This document shows positions 23,754 through 30,054 of a stretch of 58,235 nt of DNA, piece after piece. A program made the translations under genes and the position numbers. The stretch spans positions 1 through 58,235 of the forward strand of contig JBCDAU010000035.1 of NCBI GenBank assembly GCA_039185015.1, given 5' to 3'. Position 1 is the first letter of the stretch; every line of letters starts with the position of its first letter. Origin of the DNA: JBCBSZ01 sp039185015. GTDB lineage: Bacteria > Actinomycetota > Acidimicrobiia > Acidimicrobiales > Poriferisodalaceae. The notes below the pieces were generated by a model. The model was not told the origin of the DNA and ran no database searches. It saw nothing but the letters and a program-made list of their open reading frames with translations.

Positions 23754-24779
23754 GTGAGCGTCCTCGTCGTCAACGGCGCGGGCAGCGAGCTCGGCGTCCG
23801 CCTGGTCCGGCGACTCGCCGCCGATGACGGGGTCGAGCGGATCGTGGCGCTCACCCGTCGCCGGTCGAACCCCTTCGACGACCTCGGTCAGGTGCAGGTC
23901 CTCCGGGGTGGACCCGAGCAGGAGAGCGTCGCGACCGAGCTCGCCACCGCCGATGTGATCGTGAACCTGGCGAACGTCGCCCGCTCCTCCGCGCCCCAGA
24001 CCGGTGCCGGACTGGTCGAGCTCAACCGCACCCTGTTGGCCGGAGCGACACGGGCGTCGTCCGTGGTCCACGTCAGCTCGGCGACCGTCTACGGCGCCTG
24101 GGCGGCGAACCCGATCCCCATCACCGAGCGAGCGCCCCGGCGGCCCAACCCGGGCTTCGTCTTCGCCGAGCAACGGCTGCAGGGCGAGCAGCTCGTCGAG
24201 AGCTGGGGTCGGGAGCGATCCGCCGCGGTCGCGGTCCTGCGGCCCGTCGCCGCCGTCGCCGAGGACCACCGCTCCTGGTTGGCCGCCCAGCTGCTCGAGG
24301 CGTCGGCGGTGGAGTCGGCCGACCACGATCCGGCCTGGCAGATCCTGCACCTCGACGATCTCGCGTCGGCGATCGCGCTCGTGGCGATCAGCCGGACCGC
24401 CGGCTGCTTCAACGTGGCGCCGGACGGCTGGCTCACCGGCGAGGAGCGGCGGGCCTTGTTGCCGGGTCGCGCCCGCGTGCGGTTGCCCGACCCGGTCGTC
24501 GGCGCGGCGCGCCGCGCCCGCCGCTCGGTGCGCGCCGCCGCCGACGGGATCGAGCCCTACCTCACCCATCCGTGGGTCGTCTCGAACGATCGGATCAAGA
24601 CGCTCGGCTGGGCGCCGGCGTGGCGCAACGACGAGGCGCTCGTCGTCGCGGAGCGCGTGCCGGCCTGGGCGACGCTCAACGCCCGACAGCGGCAGTACGC
24701 GTCGCTCGGTGCGCTGGGCGCCGTCGGCGCGGGCGCGGCCGCCGGGCTCGGGTGGCTCGCTCGCCGTTCGACCCGCTGA
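23754..24779 (+). CDS. NAD-dependent epimerase/dehydratase-like protein
   Basis: An extended-SDR protein of 341 residues. It has a Rossmann start 'VLVVNGAGSELGVRLVRRL' (variant of G-x-x-G-x-x-G) and the Ser/Thr strand 'VVHVSSATVYG'. The expected catalytic Y-x-x-x-K is not seen; the matching region reads 'GFVFAEQRLQGEQLV', so it may be a non-catalytic or altered member. A short Ala/Gly-rich hydrophobic segment near the C-terminus ('GAVGAGAAAGLGWL') might touch the membrane. Start GTG 23754. Converges with the HtrA gene 16 bp away. Substrate unknown. Confidence 0.7.
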   Translation: MSVLVVNGAGSELGVRLVRRLAADDGVERIVALTRRRSNPFDDLGQVQVLRGGPEQESVATELATADVIVNLANVARSSAPQTGAGLVELNRTLLAGATRASSVVHVSSATVYGAWAANPIPITERAPRRPNPGFVFAEQRLQGEQLVESWGRERSAAVAVLRPVAAVAEDHRSWLAAQLLEASAVESADHDPAWQILHLDDLASAIALVAISRTAGCFNVAPDGWLTGEERRALLPGRARVRLPDPVVGAARRARRSVRAAADGIEPYLTHPWVVSNDRIKTLGWAPAWRNDEALVVAERVPAWATLNARQRQYASLGALGAVGAGAAAGLGWLARRSTR

Positions 24780-24795
24780 ACGCCCGCGAGGCAGG

Positions 24796-26139
24796 TCAGC
24801 GGTCGGAGGGCTGGGTGGTGTCGGGGCGGGTGCCGAGCTCCACGTCGACCAGCCGGCCGGTGTCGAGCTGGAGCGGGAGGGTGGCGCCCGGGCTCAGCCG
24901 CAGCAGGCGACCGATCAGCTCGCTCATCGATCGGAGGTCGTCGCCGTCGGCGGCCATGATGACGTCCCCCACGGACAGGCCGGCGACGGCGGCCGGACCG
25001 CCCTCGGCGACGCTCATGACCTCGACGCCGTGCGGAGTGGCGCCATCGTTCGCCGGGCCGAGGTCGCGGCCGGTGATGCCGAGCCAGGCGTGGTCGACCA
25101 CACCGTCGTCGAGCAGATCGACGGCCACGTCGTAGGCGATCGTGATCGGGGTCGCGAAGCTGACCCCCTCGGCGCCGACGTCGCTGACGCCGATCGCGGT
25201 GGTGAGACCGATGAGTGCCCCAGAGCCGTCGACGAGCGCACCGCCGCTGGAGCCCGGAGCGATCGGCGCGTCGGTCTGGATCAGGTCGTAGAGGCGCTGG
25301 CCGGTCGGCGAGTCGAGGTTGCGGCCGAGCGCGCTGACCACGCCGAGGGTCACCGAGGGGCCGCCCTCGAGCCCGAGCGGCGAGCCGATCGCCAGCGCCG
25401 GTTGGCCCACGGCGAGCGCCGGGTCGTCGGCCATGATCACCGTCGATAGGCCGTCGCCGTCGATGTCGAGGACCGCGATGTCGGTGTAGTCGTCGACGCC
25501 GACGAGATCGGCCTGGAAGCTGCGCCCGTCGGCGAGGGTGACCTCCATGGCGACGGCGTCCCGCACCACGTGGGCGTTCGTGAGGACGAGCCCGTCGGAC
25601 CGGAAGACGACGCCGGAGCCGTTGGCCCGCTCGCTGCCCGATCGGAGGACCGTGATGCGCACGACGCCAGGGGAGACCGCGGTGGCGATGGCGCTCGCAT
25701 CGATGATGCCCGGCTGCTCGAGGGCGATCGCCGTGGACTCCATCCGCCGTTCGACCACGACGTCGGGGTCGTCGGTGAGGCTCCTGACCATCACGGCGGA
25801 CACCAGCGCGCCGATGAGCCCGGCGCCGACGGCGACACCGACGAGGGTGCGCAGCCCGGACCGTGACGAGCCGGTCGCTGCTGCCTTCTCCAGTCGGATC
25901 TCCGACGGGTGGCGCCAGAGGCGGTCCTCCATCGGCAGCGGTGAGCTGGCCCACTCGGCCGACCCCCACTCGGCGTCGTCGTCGAGCTCCAACTCGGCGG
26001 TGATCTCGTCGAGTGGATCGAGATCGGGCGAGGACGCGGCCGACGGAGCGCGGTCGGGCTCGTCGTCGTCGCAGTGGGACTCGTCGGTCAACGGGTCGTC
26101 CCCTGGCTCGGGAGGCTCTCCAGCTCCGCTGCCGCGCAC
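24796..26139 (-). CDS. HtrA/DegP-type membrane serine protease with PDZ domain
   Basis: The 447-residue protein has an acidic cytosolic N-terminus (1-95), one membrane helix (about 97-118), a trypsin-like domain (about 145-340) and a PDZ domain (about 345-435). The triad is intact: His190 in 'LVLTNAHVV', Asp220 in 'YTDIAVL' and Ser298 in 'APGSSGGAL'. It should degrade or sense misfolded proteins outside the membrane. GTG 26139 is supported by TATCGT ending 8 nt upstream (leaderless). Divergent from moaE. Compare the triad-less paralogue at 11562-12854. Confidence 0.88.
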   Translation of the reverse strand: MRGSGAGEPPEPGDDPLTDESHCDDDEPDRAPSAASSPDLDPLDEITAELELDDDAEWGSAEWASSPLPMEDRLWRHPSEIRLEKAAATGSSRSGLRTLVGVAVGAGLIGALVSAVMVRSLTDDPDVVVERRMESTAIALEQPGIIDASAIATAVSPGVVRITVLRSGSERANGSGVVFRSDGLVLTNAHVVRDAVAMEVTLADGRSFQADLVGVDDYTDIAVLDIDGDGLSTVIMADDPALAVGQPALAIGSPLGLEGGPSVTLGVVSALGRNLDSPTGQRLYDLIQTDAPIAPGSSGGALVDGSGALIGLTTAIGVSDVGAEGVSFATPITIAYDVAVDLLDDGVVDHAWLGITGRDLGPANDGATPHGVEVMSVAEGGPAAVAGLSVGDVIMAADGDDLRSMSELIGRLLRLSPGATLPLQLDTGRLVDVELGTRPDTTQPSDR

Positions 26140-26259
26140 CGGCGCCGACGATACCCACCGTGGTCGCCCCGCGGGTCGCGGGCCGGGCACGATGGGGTGA
26201 TGGCCGGCGGCGGGCACGCTCTGTGACGGGAAGCGACGACCGTGCGTAGCATGACCGCC

Positions 26260-26742
26260 ATGCCAGAGGCCGACGACACGCGCATCGGACTCACCGCGGA
26301 CCCGCTGTCGGTGGGCGAGCTGCACGACTGGGCGGTGCATCCACGCTGCGGCGCGGTCGTGGTCTTCTCCGGGACGGTCCGAGACCACGCCGAGGGCCGT
26401 GAGGGCGTCACTCGGCTCGAGTACGAGGCCTACACCGAGCAGGCCGAGCCCCGCCTCGCCGCCATCGCCGCCGAGGTCCGCCAGCGCTGGCCCGACGTCG
26501 TCCGGGTCGGGCTCGTCCACCGAACCGGCCCGTGCGAGCTCGGCGAGCCGACCGTGGTCGTCGCCGTGTCGTCACCGCACCGCCCCGAGGCGTTCGCCGC
26601 TGCCCGGTTCGCCATCGACGCCCTGAAGGCGAGCGTGCCGATCTGGAAGAAGGAGGTCTGGGACGGTGGCGAGGACTGGGGCCTCGCTGCGACCGACCTC
26701 ATCGATGCGACCGCCGTCGAGGGGCCCGAGGGCGCGACGTGA
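26260..26742 (+). CDS. moaE: Molybdopterin synthase catalytic subunit MoaE
   Basis: This 160-residue protein is MoaE-like: 'VVFSGTVRDHAEGREGVTRL' is followed by 'EYEAYTEQAEPRL', then 'HRTGPCELGEPTVVVAVSS' and 'LKASVPIWKKEVW' with the catalytic Lys. It converts precursor Z to molybdopterin using MoaD thiocarboxylate. No moaD or other Mo-cofactor gene is nearby. ATG 26260 is chosen because TAGCAT (26247-26252) ends 7 nt upstream, implying a leaderless mRNA. Its stop overlaps the next gene's GTG by 4 bp. Confidence 0.92.
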   Translation: MPEADDTRIGLTADPLSVGELHDWAVHPRCGAVVVFSGTVRDHAEGREGVTRLEYEAYTEQAEPRLAAIAAEVRQRWPDVVRVGLVHRTGPCELGEPTVVVAVSSPHRPEAFAAARFAIDALKASVPIWKKEVWDGGEDWGLAATDLIDATAVEGPEGAT

Positions 26743-26972
26743 GCCCGCTGCTCTCGCTCGGGCTGGCCGCGGGCATCATCGTCGTGGGCAGCCTGCTCGT
26801 GCTCGCCTGGCATCGCTTCACGAGCCGGCGCCAACGTGATGGCATCGCCGCGTTCGAGCGAGAGATGCGCGCCCTCGCGCCCGACGAGCGGGCACGGTCC
26901 GTACGCCGCAGCACCTCGCCGCTCGACGACTCCGGGCCGCGACCACCGGGGGGCGTGAGCCCTGGCCCGTGA
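26739..26972 (+). CDS. Small single-pass membrane protein, unknown
   Basis: A 77-residue protein with one N-terminal membrane helix (about 5-24, 'LSLGLAAGIIVVGSLLVLAW') and a charged, arginine-rich cytosolic part. It is coupled to moaE by a GTGA overlap and overlaps the proposed mreB CTG start by 11 bp. No family recognised. Its position suggests it is co-transcribed with mreB. Confidence 0.65.
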   Translation: MSPLLSLGLAAGIIVVGSLLVLAWHRFTSRRQRDGIAAFEREMRALAPDERARSVRRSTSPLDDSGPRPPGGVSPGP

Positions 26973-27957
26973 CCTCGCCATCGACCTCGGGACGGCGAAC
27001 AGCCTGGTCTACGAGGAAGGCCGGGGCATCGTGCTCAACGAGCCGTCGGTCATCGCGCTGAACGAGCGGACCGGCGACGTCCTCGCCGTGGGTCGTGAGG
27101 CGTGGCAGATGATCGGCCGCACGCCGGGCTACATCGTCGCCGTTCGGCCGTTGCGCAAGGGTGCGATCACCGACTTCGAGACGACGCAGCGGATGATCCG
27201 CCTCATCCTCGAACGGGTGGGTGTGAGCCGATTCGGACGGACCCGCGTGGTCATCTGCGTGCCCTCGGTCATCACCCCGGTGGAGCGTCGGGCCGTGGTC
27301 GAGGCCGCTCGACGGGCCGGCGCGTCCGACGCGCTCACGATCGACCAGCCGATGGCGGCGGCGATCGGTGCCGGGCTGCCGATCCACGAGCCCGTCGGCA
27401 ACATGGTGATCGACATCGGCGGTGGCACGAGCGAGACGGCGATGATCAGCCTCGGCGGCGTCGTGGCCCTCAGCGCGATCCGGGTCGGTTCGTTCGACAT
27501 CGACGGAGCGATCCAGACCTGGGCCCGACGCGAGCACGGCGTCGCCATCGGCGAGCGCACCGCCGAGGAGATCAAGGTCGCGATCGGTTCCGCCGACCCC
27601 GTCCCGGGCATCCCCGCCGCCGAGGTGCGGGGTCGCGACCTCGTCAGCGGGCTGCCCAAGACCTTCGTGCTCACCGCCGACGAGATCCGCGGAGCCATCT
27701 CCGAACAGACCGGTGCCATCGTCGAGTCGGTGCTCGACTGCCTCGCCCAGGCCCCGCCAGAGCTGTCCCAGGACCTCATCCACAAGGGGGTCTTCCTCGT
27801 GGGCGGCGGTGGACTGCTGCGAGGGCTCGATCAGCGCCTGGCCAACGAGATCCACGTGCCCGTGCGCCTCGTCGACACGCCGCTCGAAGCGGTCGTGCTC
27901 GGCGCTGGTCGCTGCCTCGAGAGCTACGACCTGCTGCGCGACCTGTTCTCCCGCTGA
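26962..27957 (+). CDS. mreB: Rod-shape-determining actin homologue MreB, probable CTG start
   Basis: The 331-residue product is an actin-fold protein. Phosphate-1 motif 'RDLAIDLGTANSLV', phosphate-2 'NMVIDIGGGTSETAM' and adenosine motif 'VFLVGGGGLLRGL' are all present, plus 'VLNEPSVIAL' and 'QPMAAAIGAGLP'. The frame is closed by TGA at 26956-26958, and the only codon that keeps the full phosphate-1 motif with the usual M-A-R-D-L-A-I-D N-terminus is CTG 26962. The first canonical start (GTG 27031) would delete that ATP-binding strand. MreB filaments guide wall synthesis in rods; no mreC or mreD is next to it. Confidence 0.88.
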   Translation: MARDLAIDLGTANSLVYEEGRGIVLNEPSVIALNERTGDVLAVGREAWQMIGRTPGYIVAVRPLRKGAITDFETTQRMIRLILERVGVSRFGRTRVVICVPSVITPVERRAVVEAARRAGASDALTIDQPMAAAIGAGLPIHEPVGNMVIDIGGGTSETAMISLGGVVALSAIRVGSFDIDGAIQTWARREHGVAIGERTAEEIKVAIGSADPVPGIPAAEVRGRDLVSGLPKTFVLTADEIRGAISEQTGAIVESVLDCLAQAPPELSQDLIHKGVFLVGGGGLLRGLDQRLANEIHVPVRLVDTPLEAVVLGAGRCLESYDLLRDLFSR

Positions 27958-27986
27958 TCCCGGCGACGCCGCCGGCCGCTTCGGCC

Positions 27987-28601
27987 CTACGACCCGGGCT
28001 CGGTGGGAGCGTCGCGGGCGACGTCGAGCAGGTCTTCGGCGGCCTGCCTGACCTGCCAGTCGCGATCGTCCAGGGCGGAGCGGAGCGCGGCCTCGACCTC
28101 GGGACCCTCGAACGCGGCGAGGGACACGACGGCTCGGCGCCGGACGGCGGGCTTGTCGATGGTGCCGGCGAGCACCGCGTCGAGTCCGGCGGGGTCGCCG
28201 AGCGAACCCAGCGCGGCGATGGCGGCCTCGCGGCACAGCTGTTCGTCGTGCTCTGTCGCCTGGCGCACCAGCCGGGCGACGACCTCGTCGTCGGCGGATC
28301 GCTCACCGAGCGCCCAGGTCGCCAGCTCGACCACGGTGTCGTCGGCGTCGTCGAGCAGGCCGAGGAGCGGGATCGACGGCCGTTCCGCGGCGAGCTCGAT
28401 GGCTCGTCGGCGGACGACGGGCGCCGGATCGCCCAGCGCGGCCTCGACGTCGTCGTCGCCGAGGGCGTCGAGCCGGGCGAGGGCCCCGAGGGCGAGGGCC
28501 CTGACGTGTCCGTCGTCGTCGTGGCGCAGCGCTTCGGCGGTCGTTCGGTCGCCCTGCAGTCCGGCCCGGACGGCTCGGCGTCGGCGCTCGGCCGTGCTCA
28601 G
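27987..28601 (-). CDS. HEAT-repeat protein, probable CTG start
   Basis: A 204-residue alpha-solenoid protein. Short helical repeats of about 30 residues recur: 'DGHVRALALGALARL', 'PAPVVRRRAIELAAE', 'DDTVVELATWALGE', 'QLCREAAIAALGSLG', 'KPAVRRRAVVSLAAF', 'DWQVRQAAEDLLDV'. Such HEAT/PBS-lyase-like repeats usually bind partner proteins. No ATG, GTG or TTG is available before the first repeat; CTG 28601 overlaps the upstream gene's stop as CTGA and gives M-S-T-A-E-R-R-R-R. Function otherwise unknown. Confidence 0.7.
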   Translation of the reverse strand: MSTAERRRRAVRAGLQGDRTTAEALRHDDDGHVRALALGALARLDALGDDDVEAALGDPAPVVRRRAIELAAERPSIPLLGLLDDADDTVVELATWALGERSADDEVVARLVRQATEHDEQLCREAAIAALGSLGDPAGLDAVLAGTIDKPAVRRRAVVSLAAFEGPEVEAALRSALDDRDWQVRQAAEDLLDVARDAPTEPGS

Positions 28602-28891
28602 GACAGCAGCTCCTGGAGGACCAGCGCGAGTCCGGCCAGCGCTCCGCCCAACACTGCGGTGATGGCGAGCCCGATGAACAGCCAGATGGCGAGCAGGAGG
28701 ACGAGATCGATGAGCCGCCGCCACAGCGGTGCGCCGCGCTTGACGACCCTGCCGGCGTAGGGCGATGGCTCGTCGCCGCGACCTCCGGTGAGCGCAGCAC
28801 GCGTGGCAAGCTCGACCTCGAGCCGGGCGGATCGTGCGACGCCGAGCACGAGCGCGGCGACCACGACGAGACTGAGGAGCAGGGTGGCCAC
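28598..28891 (-). CDS. Small two-helix membrane protein
   Basis: A 97-residue protein with an N-terminal membrane helix ('MATLLLSLVVVAALVLGVA', GTG start) and a second hydrophobic segment near residues 62-92 ('LVLLLAIWLFIGLAITAVLG'). A positively charged loop lies between. No family recognised. It forms an operon with the HEAT-repeat gene (CTGA overlap), and its start overlaps that of the divergent Lon-like protease gene by a few bases. Confidence 0.65.
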   Translation of the reverse strand: MATLLLSLVVVAALVLGVARSARLEVELATRAALTGGRGDEPSPYAGRVVKRGAPLWRRLIDLVLLLAIWLFIGLAITAVLGGALAGLALVLQELLS

Positions 28892-29996
28892 GGAGGACGC
28901 GATCGTAGTCGGCGGCCCGCATCACGCGCCGGCGACCTCGCGGCGGCGGACCGCCATCGTCGCCGTGGTGGTCGCGGTCGTCGTGATCGGCGTCTGGCGG
29001 ACGCTCACCTGGCCCCTGGACTACTTCGCCTTCTCCCCCGGTTCCGCGACCCCGACCGTCGGCCTCGTCGACGTGGTCGGCAGCGAGGCCTTCCCCCCCG
29101 AGGGCGAGCTCTACTTCACGACCGTCTCGTCCCGCACCGTCACGGTGCTCGACTGGATCGCGGCCCAGTTCGACCCGGCGATCGAGCTGCGATCGACCGA
29201 CGAGGTGCTCGGCGGCCGGACCAACGACGAGCGCCGCGAGCAGAACCGGGCGGCGATGCTCTCGTCGCAGGACGTCGCCGAGATCGTGGCGCTCCGACAC
29301 CTGGGCTTCGACGTGGTCGAGTTCCTGGGTGCGTCGGTCGTGCAGGTCGGCGAGGACACCGCGGCTGATGGTGTGCTCGAGCCCGGTGACGTAGTCGTCG
29401 AGGCCGAGGGTGCGGCCATCACGACCCAGATCGAGTTGGTCGACGCCGTTCGGGCGCTCGAGCCCGGGGACGAGCTCGATCTCGTGGTGCGCGATCTCGA
29501 CGGCGCCGAGTCGGAGACCTCGGTGATCCTCGGCGAGAACGACGAGGGCAACGCCCTCCTGGGCGTGTCCGTCGTGACCGACTGGGCCCAGGTCGCCGAT
29601 CCACCGGTCGAGGTCCAGATCGACGCCGGCTCGATCGGCGGACCGTCGGCCGGCCTGGCCTGGACGCTCACCATCCTCGACGTCCTGACCCCGGGCGAGC
29701 TCACGGGCGAGAACCGCGTCGCCGTCACCGGCACGATGGAGCTCGACGGCACCGTCGGCCCGATCGGCGGGGTGGTCCAGAAGACCTTCGCCGTGCGCGA
29801 GCAGGGCATCGACGTGTTCATCGTGCCCTCGGTGGACGCTCCGGACGCCGAGTCGGTCGCCGGGGACGACGTCCTCATCGTCGGCGTCGACAACCTCGAC
29901 GACGCCCTCGCTGCCCTCGACGAGCTGGGCGGCAACGCGCTGGCGCTCGAGGCGCCGGGCGAGCTGGCGGCCGGAGTCGACGAGCCGCAGGGGTGA
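28884..29996 (+). CDS. PDZ and Lon-type (S16) membrane protease
   Basis: The 370-residue protein has an N-terminal membrane helix ('TAIVAVVVAVVVIGVW'), a PDZ domain (about 145-215, 'GVLEPGDVVVEAEG') and a C-terminal Lon-type proteolytic domain. The S16 dyad is visible: Ser255 in 'GSIGGPSAGLAW' and Lys300 in 'GGVVQKTFAV'. The layout matches the YlbL/SdrC-like family of anchored Lon-type proteases. GTG 28884 is the likely start but overlaps the divergent gene. A quality-control role on the outer membrane face is inferred. Confidence 0.85.
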   Translation: MATEDAIVVGGPHHAPATSRRRTAIVAVVVAVVVIGVWRTLTWPLDYFAFSPGSATPTVGLVDVVGSEAFPPEGELYFTTVSSRTVTVLDWIAAQFDPAIELRSTDEVLGGRTNDERREQNRAAMLSSQDVAEIVALRHLGFDVVEFLGASVVQVGEDTAADGVLEPGDVVVEAEGAAITTQIELVDAVRALEPGDELDLVVRDLDGAESETSVILGENDEGNALLGVSVVTDWAQVADPPVEVQIDAGSIGGPSAGLAWTLTILDVLTPGELTGENRVAVTGTMELDGTVGPIGGVVQKTFAVREQGIDVFIVPSVDAPDAESVAGDDVLIVGVDNLDDALAALDELGGNALALEAPGELAAGVDEPQG

Positions 29997-30054
29997 GCCG
30001 GGTGGGTGGCGCGCTCCCCCCGCAGCCCGGTCGCGAGCCGTAACCTCGACGGAC

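Noticed and set aside
24773..24802. Terminator hairpin between the SDR-like and HtrA genes
   Set aside because: CCGCTGA/TCAGCGG arms are only 7 bp with a 16-nt loop and arise from the two stop codons; too weak to claim.
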